This document shows, piece after piece, positions 19,096-28,663 of a stretch of 64,000 nucleotides of DNA (its first letter is position 1; each line of letters starts with the position of its first letter). Under the pieces are notes generated by a model. It ran no database searches and was not told where the DNA came from. It saw nothing but the letters and a program-made list of their open reading frames with translations. A program made the translations under genes and the position numbers. The stretch is from Lachnotalea glycerini (GTDB lineage: Bacteria; Bacillota; Clostridia; Lachnospirales; Lachnospiraceae), in NCBI RefSeq assembly GCF_003201285.1, contig NZ_QICS01000005.1, positions 62,001 to 126,000 of the forward strand. Direction: 5' to 3'.

Positions 19096-20136
19096 TTAAA
19101 TAAATGGAATAGAAGTACCTAGCAGCTTAACACTTTCTCTCTTGATAAAATGTCCTGCAATCATTGATACTCCAGCATAATACTGCGGATTTTCAAGCTT
19201 TAAGATCAACAAATCCACTGTTTTGTTTGCCATTTCTTTGATATTAATTGCATAGGTCGTAATACCAATATCAATCAACTGTGTGCATAGAAAATTGTCA
19301 AAACCTGCAACGGATATATCATCAGGTACCTGATATCCTTCTTTCATTAATTTCCGAATCAGTAAACTTGCTGTTAAATCACAATTACACAAAAATGCTG
19401 TAGGCATCTCCATTGGAAGTTGAAAATATTTATCTAAATCACATCTTCCTATCTCTTTATCTCTGTCATCAATAATCCAATCTTTTCTAGATTCTATACC
19501 ATGCTCCATGAGTGATTTTAAATAACCGAAAAAACGATTGTCAATGCTTGTGGTTGCAAGTCTTGTTCCAACAAATCCAATCTTAGAATGTCCCATTTCA
19601 AATAAATGATTTGTCATACAATAGGCTCCCATCATATTATCGGTTACCACACTTTCCCCATTTTCAGACGGATCCATTGTGTCCATAAAAATAAGTGGAA
19701 TTTTAATATTATTTTTTAAAAATATAGCATAATCTGTCTTAAACGCTCCCATTATAATAATGGCATCCACTCTTTGTTCTGAAACTATTTTAGGTACAAA
19801 GCTTCCCTTTTCATCTTCATACGTAATAACCTCCAATATGGTAAATCCATTTTTGTGAATAGCATTTTGTGAAACATCCTGATAAAGCTGCCAATAGAAA
19901 GATTGATTTTTTTCAAGATAACGCTCTGCTACTATAATACCAAAGGTATAGCTTTTTCTATTTTGCTCTTTTGAAACTCCATGGCTTTTAACATATCCCA
20001 TCTCGTCTGCAATTCTTTTAATTTCTTCTCGCATCTTTAGACTTACACCCTTTTGTCCTGCAAGTGCTTTTGAAACAGTTACCGTACTAACTCTAGCCTT
20101 TTGAGCAATATCTGATAATTTTACTGTTTTTGCCAT
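19096..20136 (-). CDS. LacI-family transcriptional regulator
   Basis: A 346-residue repressor: an N-terminal helix-turn-helix VKLSDIAQKARVSTVTVSKALAGQKGVSLKMR (about 5-36) and hinge, followed by a periplasmic-binding-protein-like effector domain (about 60-340) with the family segment GHSKIGFVGTRLATTSIDNRFFGY and VPDDISVAGFDNF. A sugar ligand is expected, probably a beta-glucoside, because the GH1 gene lies 106 bp downstream. An ATG four codons upstream overlaps the GGAG ribosome site, so MAKTVKLSD at 20136 is chosen. A consensus promoter and a 9-bp inverted repeat lie just upstream. Confidence 0.9.
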   Translation of the reverse strand: MAKTVKLSDIAQKARVSTVTVSKALAGQKGVSLKMREEIKRIADEMGYVKSHGVSKEQNRKSYTFGIIVAERYLEKNQSFYWQLYQDVSQNAIHKNGFTILEVITYEDEKGSFVPKIVSEQRVDAIIIMGAFKTDYAIFLKNNIKIPLIFMDTMDPSENGESVVTDNMMGAYCMTNHLFEMGHSKIGFVGTRLATTSIDNRFFGYLKSLMEHGIESRKDWIIDDRDKEIGRCDLDKYFQLPMEMPTAFLCNCDLTASLLIRKLMKEGYQVPDDISVAGFDNFLCTQLIDIGITTYAINIKEMANKTVDLLILKLENPQYYAGVSMIAGHFIKRESVKLLGTSIPFI

Positions 20137-20151
20137 AATAAACTCCATTCT

Positions 20152-20176
20152 AAGCTAAATTTAAATAATTTAGCTT
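20152..20176. promoter_or_regulatory. Inverted repeat AAGCTAAAT-N7-ATTTAGCTT, candidate operator
   Basis: Perfect 9-bp arms (20152-20160, 20168-20176) between the -10 of the regulator gene and its ribosome binding site. The position suits autorepression by the LacI-type protein. Confidence 0.55.
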
Positions 20177-20210
20177 TATTTTAGCTTTAGTCTAATTAAT
20201 TATAAAATAT

Positions 20211-20239
20211 ATTTTATTTCTTTTTTATTACTTTGTCAA
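20211..20239 (-). promoter_or_regulatory. Promoter of the LacI-family regulator gene
   Basis: Minus strand TTGACA (20234-20239), 17-bp spacer, TAAAAT (20211-20216). Confidence 0.75.
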
Positions 20240-20440
20240 CGCATACCCAATAACAGAACAAGACTCGAACAAGTTAAATCCCTCCCTAATCTCTCACTCA
20301 TGAGGACTTGACCGCTTTACAGCGCCTAATGCAGTCACGCAGTGACATTTTCCACTTGCATTCGTGCGCTTTGAATTTTTATTTCATAGGATCAAAACTT
20401 ATATGTTACCACAACAAGGTCTTTCCAATGAAATAAAAAA
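20240..20440. other. Non-coding stretch of higher GC with small hairpins
   Basis: About 200 bp between the regulator promoter and the phosphoesterase terminator. It is visibly richer in GC than its surroundings and holds small inverted repeats (GTCAC-GCA-GTGAC; CGC-TTTACA-GCG). No ORF or tRNA fold is convincing. Confidence 0.4.
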
Positions 20441-20477
20441 GCTAAATAAGTAATTTCTAATGCCTTACTTATTTAGC
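20441..20477 (-). terminator. Intrinsic terminator of the phosphoesterase gene
   Basis: Perfect 13-bp stem GCTAAATAAGTAA / TTACTTATTTAGC with an 11-nt loop; the minus strand continues TTTTTTATTTC. It lies about 40 bp after the stop of the gene at 20518-21972. Confidence 0.9.
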
Positions 20478-20517
20478 CTCATATTTTAAATTTATCTTCC
20501 TTTTTGATTAATAAATA

Positions 20518-21972
20518 TTACTGCTTAATGATTTCAAATTCATCATAAACTTCCCATGAGTCTGAATTATAAGTAGTCACCTTTAAGCTGCTAGCTGTCA
20601 CGTCAACTCTTGATGCCTGTGGATGTCCCGGTGCTTCTGAAATAACAGCATATGCATTTCCTATCGCTTCATGGAATAGATTTCCACTGCTTGAACTCAA
20701 TGTAAAATATACAATTCCGTCAGGATTTGTTACTGAATTACCGCTTACTTTTTGCGATATAGCGTTTCCTTTCATAACATTGGTTCTCGTATATAGCTGA
20801 TCATGCCCGTTAAACACAACATCAACTCCTATATCTTCTAAAAACGGAGTCAATTCCTGTACCGCCGCTGCATCATCCAAATTCTTTGCCACACTGCTAT
20901 ACGGTGGTTGATGAAATACTGCTACTTTCCATTTCGCATCTGGATATTGTGCTGATGCTTCCTCAATAAATTTCTTATGATAGTCATCAAAGTCACTTCC
21001 ATTATTCGTATTTATCATAAGAAACAAAACTCCATTATAGGAGAAATAGTAATCATCATTTGTTACATCTGCATCAGGTTTTATTTTATTCATATTTGGC
21101 AAATTAAAGTGTTCACCAAAATAATTTCCTCCAACATCATGATTACCGATTGTCGGAGCAAAGGCCAGTGAGTAAAGTCCTAAATGACTCAAGAGTGAAG
21201 CATAATCATCATTACTGTCATTTATACCTACTTGATCACCTGTACTTAGTAAAAATGCTACATCCTGGATTTGTTCATTAATTTGGTTGATCGTATTGTC
21301 AAAAATACCTACCTGATCCAACCCTTCATCATCGGTTCCAATTCCAATTTCTGGATCCCCAATTGCAGCAAAGCTAAAGCTTGTATCAAATGAAGATGTT
21401 TTGTATGTGTAAATCGGAGACCACCCATCGCTGTTTCCTACGACGTAATAATATGTTGTATTTGCCTTTAAATTTGCTACAGTTGCCTTGTTTACATAAT
21501 ATCCATTTTCTGTACTCGACTCTTTGGTTTTTGCTGTAGTTGCATTCGAAGCATAGAAAGTATTCATTTCCATAGATGAAGCCTCTTGCATTAAAACAGT
21601 TCCTTCATTTGCACTTTTAGAGTACCATACAAAGTTTCTTTCTGTTTCACTTGTACCTACCTCTATCGAAAGATATTTCATCCCTGTCGTCTCAAGGCTT
21701 TCATTTGATACATTTGGTACAGTAATAATTTCACCTGAGCCTACTTCCGATGTCTGGGAAACATTCTCGCTTGTTCCCTCTTTGGAAACATCTTGTGATT
21801 GAGATGGTGAAACCTCGACTTCCTGTTGCTGGGTATCTTCCGCTTGATTCTCCTCCGTCTGCTGGACTTCAGTATTCTCCTGCGTATCTGAAACCTCAGC
21901 TTTTTTTGAACATCCTGCTGTAAATAACAAAATAAAGCACAGAATGATTGCCATTAATCTGTTTTTCTTCAT
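20518..21972 (-). CDS. Lipoprotein metallophosphoesterase, purple-acid-phosphatase-like
   Basis: A 484-residue exported lipoprotein. The signal peptide ends in a lipobox FTAGC (Cys21), followed by a Glu/Gln/Ser-rich linker (about 22-85), a fibronectin-like N-terminal domain (about 90-195) ending KANTTYYYVVGNSDGWSPIYTYKT, and a calcineurin-type phosphoesterase domain with metal-ligand blocks AAIGDPEIG, LLSTGDQVG, GNHD, VFHQPPYS and FNGHDQLYTR. The usual GDxH at the first block is GDPE, which needs attention. The layout fits purple acid phosphatase-like enzymes acting outside the membrane, possibly to collect phosphate. It stands alone, with its own terminator. Confidence 0.88.
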   Translation of the reverse strand: MKKNRLMAIILCFILLFTAGCSKKAEVSDTQENTEVQQTEENQAEDTQQQEVEVSPSQSQDVSKEGTSENVSQTSEVGSGEIITVPNVSNESLETTGMKYLSIEVGTSETERNFVWYSKSANEGTVLMQEASSMEMNTFYASNATTAKTKESSTENGYYVNKATVANLKANTTYYYVVGNSDGWSPIYTYKTSSFDTSFSFAAIGDPEIGIGTDDEGLDQVGIFDNTINQINEQIQDVAFLLSTGDQVGINDSNDDYASLLSHLGLYSLAFAPTIGNHDVGGNYFGEHFNLPNMNKIKPDADVTNDDYYFSYNGVLFLMINTNNGSDFDDYHKKFIEEASAQYPDAKWKVAVFHQPPYSSVAKNLDDAAAVQELTPFLEDIGVDVVFNGHDQLYTRTNVMKGNAISQKVSGNSVTNPDGIVYFTLSSSSGNLFHEAIGNAYAVISEAPGHPQASRVDVTASSLKVTTYNSDSWEVYDEFEIIKQ

Positions 21973-22113
21973 AATATAATCTCCTATTTCTTAATGATTA
22001 ACTTATACTTAGCATATTCCAAGTATACCTCTACTTATTCATATTTGCAAAGATTTCAGAACTTGTATAACTACATATTACTATATAGTATCCTGACAAC
22101 TATAGCAATATGT

Positions 22114-22359
22114 TTAAGATATTATTAAGAAATATGAAAATATTCCTTGAATAAGGGTTCCTATCTTTTCATAACATGTTAAGATTGTATCTTGAATCAC
22201 ATCTGCAACATCTGAATCATATTTCATATAAGCTTTTGCCACTTTATACATTCTTTGCATATTTTTATTCATTAATTCAACAAATGCATAGCATCTATCT
22301 TTCGTGCTTTCCTCATTAATACATCCATGTATTTCCTCTTCTAATTTATTAAGAATCAT
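22114..22359 (-). pseudogene. Truncated ECF sigma-factor gene (region 2 only)
   Basis: An 81-codon frame whose residues 28-65 (MNKNMQRMYKVAKAYMKYDSDVADVIQDTILTCYEK, abridged) match sigma-70 region 2 of ECF factors, including the DVIQDT core. After KIGTL the similarity ends: the expected YFKTWL segment is replaced by a hydrophobic run and a stop, and region 4 is missing. No continuation is seen in the other frames downstream. It is best read as the remnant of a second sigma gene whose anti-sigma partner is also gone. A short truncated protein could still be made. Confidence 0.7.
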
Positions 22360-22477
22360 TCTTATTTATTCATTAGACGGTTCGTTTCAAAAAAAGCCTT
22401 CAATAATACAAAATATTTGAGGGTTTTATATCAATTAAGTATTGATGAAGTTAAAGCATTCATTAATCTTTCAAAAA

Positions 22478-22497
22478 GGGTGATAATCATATCACCC
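22478..22497 (-). terminator. Terminator of the ECF/anti-sigma operon
   Basis: Stem GGGTGAT / ATCACCC with a 6-nt loop, followed on the minus strand by TTTTTGAAAG, about 60 bp after the stop at 22557. Confidence 0.75.
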
Positions 22498-22556
22498 TCC
22501 ACAAAATGTAAGTACATAATTGATGAGTCTTTACCATTTAATTGCATTTTATACCT

Positions 22557-23573
22557 TTACTTTACTTTAACCTCAACTTGTTTTTCCCCTAACAAAATAC
22601 TTTCTATCTGATCAATATCTATTACCTCTGAAAATCTTCCCTTAGAATAATATAGACCATCATCAAAACCTGCTTGCATTTCATTTCCATCTTCTGTAAT
22701 GACAGTTCCATCTTTATATTTTATAGCATTTATAATTAATGGAGTTAATATGTCTAACTGATCTAAGGATAAATCATCTGCCTTTTCTAATTCTTTTACA
22801 CCTTCTGCATCTATATAAAGCTGATAGGATAATGGTGATAATACAATTTTCGTAACTTGAATTTCGCAGCCATCTATTGTAACTGTTTGGTTGATATCAC
22901 GAGTTACTACGTCATTTGATTCTGCATTAATAACAAAATTCCATTTACCTTCAGTAGTTATGATATCTGGTCCTGCTTTTGGTGAGCTTTTACCAAATCC
23001 AGTAAATTGAATGTCTAAAGTTTTAGAATTAAAATCATCACTTTTTTGAATCCATACTTCAAACTCTCTGCTATGAGTCACTTCTGTCTGCGAAAACTGA
23101 TCTACAAATCCCCAAAACATACTAGAGTATTGCTCTGTGTCAAAATTTGCATTCTCCTCAAAAAATTGTATTTTTAGATTCATACAATTATCTTCTGTTA
23201 TATCCTCTTGACCTGTTACATTAAATAGTAAATAAATAAAGTTACTGTCTTGTATTGTTTGTTTTAGTGTGATAGTAATGTTGTTATCTGTAATCGACTG
23301 TTCCTCTTGGTTTGAAAATTTGTCTTGATTTAATACAGTCTGCATTGTTTCGTCTGCTTTAAAGTTCTCAACTACTCTGCTATTCCATTTGATTGCTGCA
23401 TAAGCGGAAATCGAACCAACCAAAAATACTATAGCAGCTACCAGTACAATATATTTTTTCTTTTTCATCCTAAAGTCTTCCTTTTCTTCTGGCAAATTTT
23501 CGAGTATATTTATTAATTTATTATGAAATTCTTTTGTTTCTTTTGGAAAAGCATTACCCCAATCCAGTTTCAT
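22557..23573 (-). CDS. DUF4179 membrane protein, probable anti-sigma factor
   Basis: A 338-residue protein. A cytoplasmic N-terminal part (1-36) that could bind the sigma factor is followed by one transmembrane helix (KKYIVLVAAIVFLVGSISAYAA, abridged, about 38-58) and a large extracytoplasmic domain with the DUF4179 opening (NNITITLKQTIQDSNFIYL). Such proteins are coupled to ECF sigma factors in clostridia. The gene starts inside the last codon of the sigma gene (ATGA overlap of 4 bp), strong evidence of a functional pair. The signal is not evident; envelope stress is a reasonable guess. Confidence 0.82.
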   Translation of the reverse strand: MKLDWGNAFPKETKEFHNKLINILENLPEEKEDFRMKKKKYIVLVAAIVFLVGSISAYAAIKWNSRVVENFKADETMQTVLNQDKFSNQEEQSITDNNITITLKQTIQDSNFIYLLFNVTGQEDITEDNCMNLKIQFFEENANFDTEQYSSMFWGFVDQFSQTEVTHSREFEVWIQKSDDFNSKTLDIQFTGFGKSSPKAGPDIITTEGKWNFVINAESNDVVTRDINQTVTIDGCEIQVTKIVLSPLSYQLYIDAEGVKELEKADDLSLDQLDILTPLIINAIKYKDGTVITEDGNEMQAGFDDGLYYSKGRFSEVIDIDQIESILLGEKQVEVKVK

Positions 23574-24043
23574 CTTAATCCCTCACTTTCTAAAAATTGT
23601 TTTATTTCTTTTCGTCCATTTGCTAATCTACTTTTTACAGTACCACTTGGTATGTGTAAAATTTGAGCTATATCAGTGAGTGAATAACCTTCAATATAAT
23701 ATAGGATAATTGGTAATCTCTTTTTATCATCCAATCTTTGTATCGCTATATGCAAATCTGTATATGGCTCGTCACAACTTTCTTGGTTTTGTATATAATA
23801 CTCATAAGATATTTCATTTTTATGCTTTCGTTTATAACTATAACATTCATTAATCGTGATTCGGACCAACCAAGTTTTAAAATAGCTTTCATTCTTCAAA
23901 GAATTTCGACTCCTATACGCTTTTAAAATAGCCTCTTGGACTACATCTTCGCAATCTACTTCATTAATTAAGATAGATTTTGATATATGATACAGGGTCT
24001 GTTCTGCTTCCAGAACCTTATCTGTAAATTCTTTCTTTGTCAT
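23570..24043 (-). CDS. ECF-type RNA polymerase sigma factor
   Basis: A 157-residue sigma-70 family protein with region 2 (LYHISKSILINEVDCEDVVQEAILKAYRSRNSLKNESYFKTWLVRITINEC, in parts, about 17-67) and region 4 (LPIILYYIEGYSLTDIAQILHIPSGTVKSRLANGRKEIK, in parts, about 112-150). The length is typical of the SigV/SigX-like ECF class. It directs polymerase to its own regulon when released by the DUF4179 partner, whose gene overlaps by 4 bp. An ECF-type promoter (TGAACC-N16-CGTC) lies about 55 bp upstream, suggesting autoactivation. Confidence 0.92.
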   Translation of the reverse strand: MTKKEFTDKVLEAEQTLYHISKSILINEVDCEDVVQEAILKAYRSRNSLKNESYFKTWLVRITINECYSYKRKHKNEISYEYYIQNQESCDEPYTDLHIAIQRLDDKKRLPIILYYIEGYSLTDIAQILHIPSGTVKSRLANGRKEIKQFLESEGLR

Positions 24044-24098
24044 AAGTTTCTTTGCCTTTCTTAAAAATTAGTGCTGCAGCTTTTATTTACATTAATTA

Positions 24099-24124
24099 GA
24101 CGCTTATCAACATACATTGGTTCA
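24099..24124 (-). promoter_or_regulatory. ECF-type autoregulatory promoter of the sigma gene
   Basis: Minus strand TGAACC (24119-24124), 16-bp spacer, CGTC (24099-24102), matching the TGAAAC-N16-CGTC pattern of ECF promoters. Confidence 0.65.
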
Positions 24125-24125
24125 T

Positions 24126-24154
24126 ATTATATCAAATTTTTATAATTGTTGCAG
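24126..24154 (-). promoter_or_regulatory. Housekeeping promoter of the sigma gene
   Basis: Minus strand TATAAT (24126-24131) directly upstream of the ECF -35, with TGCAAC (24149-24154) as a weak -35 and a 17-bp spacer. It may supply basal sigma before autoactivation. Confidence 0.5.
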
Positions 24155-24271
24155 TCTATAACCAATATATTACCTTTTTACAATAGTATCCGTTATGTGT
24201 TGCCATAGTAACGTAAATTTTTGAAACTGCTTTTTACTATTATTTGTTATTTCAAAAAATAGGCATCAAAA

Positions 24272-24301
24272 AATCCTCAGAAACTTAAGTTTCTGAGGAT
24301 T
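24272..24301 (-). terminator. Intrinsic terminator of tuf
   Basis: Palindromic stem AATCCTCAGAAACTT / AAGTTTCTGAGGATT; on the minus strand it is followed by a run of six T. It lies about 35 bp after the tuf stop. Confidence 0.9.
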
Positions 24302-24334
24302 TAATATGATATGTTATGATAAACAAATCAATAA

Positions 24335-25528
24335 TTATTTAATGATTGTAGCAACACGTCCTGAACCTACAGTACGTCCACCTTCACGGATAGCGAATGT
24401 AAGACCCTGATCCATAGCAATTGGATGAATAAGTTCAATGGTCATTTCTACGTTATCACCAGGCATGCACATTTCTACACCTTCTGGTAAGTTACAAATA
24501 CCAGTTACGTCAGTTGTTCTAAAATAGAACTGTGGTCTGTAGTTGTTAAAGAATGGAGTATGACGTCCACCTTCATCTTTAGTTAATACATATACCTGTG
24601 CTGTAAATTTTGTATGGCAAGTAATTGTACCAGGTTTAGAAAGAACCTGTCCTCTTTCGATTTCATCTCTTTGAACACCACGAAGTAATGCTCCGATGTT
24701 ATCTCCAGCCTGAGCCTCATCAAGAAGCTTTCTGAACATTTCAATACCAGTTACAACAACCTTACGAGTTTCTTCTTTGATACCAACGATTTCAACTTCT
24801 TCTGATACATGAAGAACACCACGCTCAACTCTACCAGTTGCAACAGTTCCACGTCCAGTGATTGAGAAAATATCCTCGATTGGCATTAAGAAAGGTTGAT
24901 CGGTTGCTCTTACTGGATCTGGAACCCATGAGTCAACAGCTGCCATTAATTCCATGATTTTGTCTCCCCATTCACTTTTTGGATCCTCAAGTGCTTTAAG
25001 AGCTGAACCTTGGATAACTGGAGTATCATCACCTGGGAATTCATACTCACTTAGTAAGTCTCTGATTTCCATTTCTACTAATTCAAGTAATTCTTCATCA
25101 TCAACCATATCACATTTGTTCATAAATACTACGATGTAAGGAACACCAACCTGTCTTGAAAGAAGGATATGTTCTTTAGTCTGAGCCATAACACCATCAG
25201 TAGCTGCAACAACTAAGATTGCACCATCCATCTGAGCAGCACCAGTAATCATGTTCTTAACATAGTCAGCATGTCCTGGGCAGTCAACGTGTGCATAATG
25301 TCTGTTTTCAGTTGAATACTCAACGTGAGAAGTTGAGATAGTAATACCTCTTTCTCTTTCTTCTGGAGCTTTATCGATATTAGCAAAATCAACGGCTGCG
25401 TTTCCTGCAACTCTTTCAGATAAAGTCTTAGTAATAGCTGCTGTTAAAGTTGTTTTACCATGGTCAACGTGACCAATTGTTCCAATGTTACAATGTGGTT
25501 TATTTCTCTCAAATTTAGATTTAGCCAT
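24335..25528 (-). CDS. tuf: Elongation factor Tu
   Basis: A 397-residue EF-Tu, which brings aminoacyl-tRNA to the ribosome. G1 GHVDHGKT (19-26), switch RGITI, G3 DCPGH, G4 NKCD and G5 SALK are intact, and domains 2 and 3 end in the usual [15 protein letters not shown]. It is the last gene of the rpsL-rpsG-fusA-tuf order but also has its own consensus promoter in the 163-bp gap after fusA, and a strong terminator. The rpsJ gene that often follows tuf is not present in this window. Confidence 0.98.
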   Translation of the reverse strand: MAKSKFERNKPHCNIGTIGHVDHGKTTLTAAITKTLSERVAGNAAVDFANIDKAPEERERGITISTSHVEYSTENRHYAHVDCPGHADYVKNMITGAAQMDGAILVVAATDGVMAQTKEHILLSRQVGVPYIVVFMNKCDMVDDEELLELVEMEIRDLLSEYEFPGDDTPVIQGSALKALEDPKSEWGDKIMELMAAVDSWVPDPVRATDQPFLMPIEDIFSITGRGTVATGRVERGVLHVSEEVEIVGIKEETRKVVVTGIEMFRKLLDEAQAGDNIGALLRGVQRDEIERGQVLSKPGTITCHTKFTAQVYVLTKDEGGRHTPFFNNYRPQFYFRTTDVTGICNLPEGVEMCMPGDNVEMTIELIHPIAMDQGLTFAIREGGRTVGSGRVATIIK

Positions 25529-25611
25529 TTTAAAATGTCCTCCTTATAAATATACGTGCCCTTCGGGCATTATTATTTAGTTTATTCTATCAATAACATA
25601 GACTACCTTAG

Positions 25612-25640
25612 ATTATATTTCAAATCCAAGAGTTTTTCAA
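25612..25640 (-). promoter_or_regulatory. tuf promoter
   Basis: Minus strand TTGAAA (25635-25640), 17-bp spacer, TATAAT (25612-25617). The leader then carries a small GCCC-TTC-GGGC hairpin near 25558-25568. Confidence 0.8.
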
Positions 25641-25691
25641 GCCTATTTTATTTTTTTATATAGTTATTTCTATCTATTACAATGTCTATAA

Positions 25692-27809
25692 TTATTTTGA
25701 ACGACTTGCAATTATTTTTTCCTGAACAGACTTTGGTACCTGCTCATAATTGTTGAAGAACATGGAATAATTTCCACGACCTTGCGTCTTGGAACGTAAG
25801 TCAGTTGAATATCCAAACATTTCAGACAATGGAACGAAAGCTTTTACCATCTTTCCTCCACCAATATCTTCCATACCTTCAATACGTCCACGACGTGAAT
25901 TAATATCTCCAATAACATCGCCCATATATTCCTCTGGCATCGTAACTTCTACTCTCATGATAGGCTCAAGAAGCACTGCTCCACCCTTATTCATCGCTTC
26001 CTTAAATGCTAAGGAACCTGCAATATGGAATGCCATTTCACTTGAATCGACTTCATGGTAAGAACCATCGTATACAGTAGCTTTAATACCTAATACTGGG
26101 AAGCCAGCAAGAACACCCGCCTTAGTAGCTTCTTCAATACCTGCACCAACTGCTGGAATATATTCTTTAGGAATCGCTCCACCAACAACAGTTGATTCAA
26201 ATCTAAATACTTCCTCTGCATTGGCATCCATAGGCTCAAAGCGAACCTTACAGTGTCCGTACTGACCACGTCCACCTGACTGTTTTGCATATTTACTGTC
26301 AACTTCAACAGTCTGCGTAAAGGTTTCCTTGTAAGCTACCTGCGGAGCGCCGACATTTGCTTCTACCTTAAATTCGCGAAGAAGTCTGTCTACAATAATT
26401 TCAAGATGAAGTTCACCCATACCTGCAATGATAGTCTGACCTGTTTCCTGATTGGTATGAGCTCTGAAAGTAGGATCTTCTTCAGAAAGCTTTGCTAAAG
26501 CCTCACCCATCTTACCCTGTCCAGCCTTTGTCTTTGGCTCAATAGCCAATTCAATAACCGGTTCCGGAAATTCCATAGACTCTAATATAACAGGATGTTG
26601 TTCATCACAGATTGTATCACCAGTTGTTGTAAATTTAAAACCTACAGCAGCTGCAATATCTCCTGAATATACTTTATCTAATTCTTCTCTCTTATTTGCA
26701 TGCATCTGAAGAATACGTCCAACACGCTCTTTCTTTCCTTTTGTTGCATTTAATACGTAAGACCCTGCATTCATTGTTCCAGAGTAAACTCTGAAGAAAG
26801 CAAGCTTACCAACAAATGGGTCAGCCATAATCTTAAATGCTAAAGCTGAAAAAGGCTCTTCGTCTGATGAATGTCTGACAACTGCATTTCCATCCTCGTC
26901 CACACCATCGATTGCTGGGATGTCGGTTGGGGCAGGCATAAACATAAGAATCGCATCAAGCAGCTTTTGAACACCTTTATTTCTATATGCAGTGCCACAG
27001 CAAACGGGAATTGCTTTACATTCGCAAGTTCCTTTTCTTAATACTTTCTTTAATTCTTCATCAGATGGCTCTTCGCCCTCCAAATACATCATCATTAAGT
27101 CATCATCCAGCTCACAGATTTTCTCTATTAATTCTTGTCTGTAGAGCTCGGCATCATCTTTCATATCATCAGGGATTTCAGTAACAGTAATATTATCACC
27201 CTTATCATCATTGTAGATATATGCCTGCATTTCAAATAAATCGACGATTCCTTTAAAATTATCTTCTTTACCGATAGGTAATTGTAACATAATTGCATTT
27301 TTACCTAATCTGTTTTTAATTTGATCTACTGCACCAAAGAAATTAGCACCTAAGATATCCATCTTATTTATAAATGCCATTCTTGGTACATTATAAGTGT
27401 CAGCCTGACGCCATACATTTTCTGACTGAGGCTCAACTCCACCCTTTGCACAGAATACACCTACTGCGCCATCTAGTACACGTAGTGACCGCTCAACCTC
27501 AACTGTAAAGTCAACGTGTCCCGGTGTATCAATGATATTGATACGATGTTCAAGAGCTCCTGGCATAGCCTTTGTCTCTTTTTGCATTGTCCAATGACAT
27601 GTTGTAGCGGCTGAAGTAATTGTAATACCTCTTTCTTGTTCCTGCTCCATCCAGTCCATTGTAGCAGTACCTTCATGAGTATCACCAATTTTATAGTTTA
27701 CACCGGTATAGTAAAGAATACGCTCAGTAAGTGTAGTCTTTCCAGCATCTATATGAGCCATAATACCAATGTTTCTGGTTCTGTCTAACGGATATTCTCT
27801 TCCAGCCAA
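25692..27809 (-). CDS. fusA: Elongation factor G
   Basis: A 705-residue EF-G, the GTPase that translocates the ribosome. G1 AHIDAGKTT (17-25), [19 protein letters not shown] and NKMD are present, and domains II to V follow, including the domain IV segment [16 protein letters not shown] and the domain [14 protein letters not shown]. The length is normal. It follows rpsG after 205 bp that contain several hairpins. AAGGAGGAAAATCC precedes the ATG. Confidence 0.98.
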   Translation of the reverse strand: MAGREYPLDRTRNIGIMAHIDAGKTTLTERILYYTGVNYKIGDTHEGTATMDWMEQEQERGITITSAATTCHWTMQKETKAMPGALEHRINIIDTPGHVDFTVEVERSLRVLDGAVGVFCAKGGVEPQSENVWRQADTYNVPRMAFINKMDILGANFFGAVDQIKNRLGKNAIMLQLPIGKEDNFKGIVDLFEMQAYIYNDDKGDNITVTEIPDDMKDDAELYRQELIEKICELDDDLMMMYLEGEEPSDEELKKVLRKGTCECKAIPVCCGTAYRNKGVQKLLDAILMFMPAPTDIPAIDGVDEDGNAVVRHSSDEEPFSALAFKIMADPFVGKLAFFRVYSGTMNAGSYVLNATKGKKERVGRILQMHANKREELDKVYSGDIAAAVGFKFTTTGDTICDEQHPVILESMEFPEPVIELAIEPKTKAGQGKMGEALAKLSEEDPTFRAHTNQETGQTIIAGMGELHLEIIVDRLLREFKVEANVGAPQVAYKETFTQTVEVDSKYAKQSGGRGQYGHCKVRFEPMDANAEEVFRFESTVVGGAIPKEYIPAVGAGIEEATKAGVLAGFPVLGIKATVYDGSYHEVDSSEMAFHIAGSLAFKEAMNKGGAVLLEPIMRVEVTMPEEYMGDVIGDINSRRGRIEGMEDIGGGKMVKAFVPLSEMFGYSTDLRSKTQGRGNYSMFFNNYEQVPKSVQEKIIASRSK

Positions 27810-27852
27810 CGGATTTTCCTCCTTAATTCGTATATAGATTGTTAATCAAAAT

Positions 27853-27977
27853 AAAGTCTAAAATATTTGCTTAGACTTTACTGTTTTATGCAACAATACG
27901 CCAAGTAAGTAATTTTAAATTTTTACTTGACGAATTTTGCATAATGGATACAAAAAAGAACAAGCTGTTCCTTTTTT
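27853..27977 (-). other. Hairpin-rich rpsG-fusA intergenic region
   Basis: Within the 205-bp gap, AAAGTCTAA / TTAGACTTT (27853-27879) and an A-run/T-run flanked hairpin around GAACA-GC-TTGTTC (27952-27977) could serve as a weak terminator or a processing site between rpsG and fusA. Both are visible on the minus strand. Confidence 0.5.
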
Positions 27978-28014
27978 ATCAAAACACAAGCTTTGCAAAA
28001 CTTTGCACAGCAGA

Positions 28015-28485
28015 TTAGAATCTGTAGTGTGCGAAAGCCTTATTTGCTTCTGCCATTTTGTGCATATCTTCTTTTTTCTTAACTGATGCTCCAGTATTGT
28101 TAGCAGCATCTAAGATTTCATTAGCCAGTCTTTCTTCCTGAGTCTTTTCACCTCTAGCTCGTGAATAAGCTGTTAACCAACGAAGTGCTAAAGCCTGTCT
28201 TCTTTCTGTTCTAACTTCGATTGGAACCTGATATGTTGCTCCACCGATACGTCTTGCCTTTACTTCTAGTACTGGCATGATGTTATTCATAGCTTCTTCA
28301 AATACATCAAGAGCTGGTCTTTCTGTTTTTGCAGTAACTCTTTCAAAAGCTCCATATACAATTTTTTGTGATACCCCTTTCTTACCATCTAACATAATGT
28401 TATTGATAAGCTTGGTAACTACTTTATTATTGTATAATGGATCTGCTAATACGTCTCTTTTTTGAGTATGTCCTTTACGTGGCAC
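28015..28485 (-). CDS. rpsG: Ribosomal protein S7
   Basis: A 156-residue S7 that nucleates assembly of the 30S head. It begins [19 protein letters not shown] and keeps the family core [36 protein letters not shown]. The C-terminus ends [13 protein letters not shown] as in other bacteria. It is 178 bp downstream of rpsL, with a structured leader between. The ribosome site AAGGAGGG precedes ATG. Confidence 0.98.
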   Translation of the reverse strand: MPRKGHTQKRDVLADPLYNNKVVTKLINNIMLDGKKGVSQKIVYGAFERVTAKTERPALDVFEEAMNNIMPVLEVKARRIGGATYQVPIEVRTERRQALALRWLTAYSRARGEKTQEERLANEILDAANNTGASVKKKEDMHKMAEANKAFAHYRF

Positions 28486-28499
28486 GGTACTTCCCTCCT

Positions 28500-28655
28500 T
28501 AATTCTTGCTTGTCATATAACAAGATTTTTAATTAAATCATCGGTACTCACATGTGTCGTTCTACTGTGTTCGTGCTGGTTCTTCTATATTTAATCCTGC
28601 AACCTACAGGGGTAATCCTAGAACGCCGGCACTTAATAGTTCTGTTTGTGATATA
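28500..28655 (-). promoter_or_regulatory. Structured leader between rpsL and rpsG
   Basis: On the minus strand GTGCCGGCGTTCT pairs imperfectly with a later AGAAGAACCAGCAC, enclosing CCTGTAGG-type elements, and CTTGT-TATATG-ACAAG follows near the rpsG start. This looks like a ribosomal-protein leader, possibly for S7 autocontrol; the exact family cannot be assigned by eye. Confidence 0.4.
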
Positions 28656-28663
28656 CAATAATT

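Noticed and set aside
20240-20300. tRNA-like TTCGAGT loop on the minus strand
   Set aside because: The flanking bases do not form a T-arm stem, and no acceptor or anticodon stem can be built.
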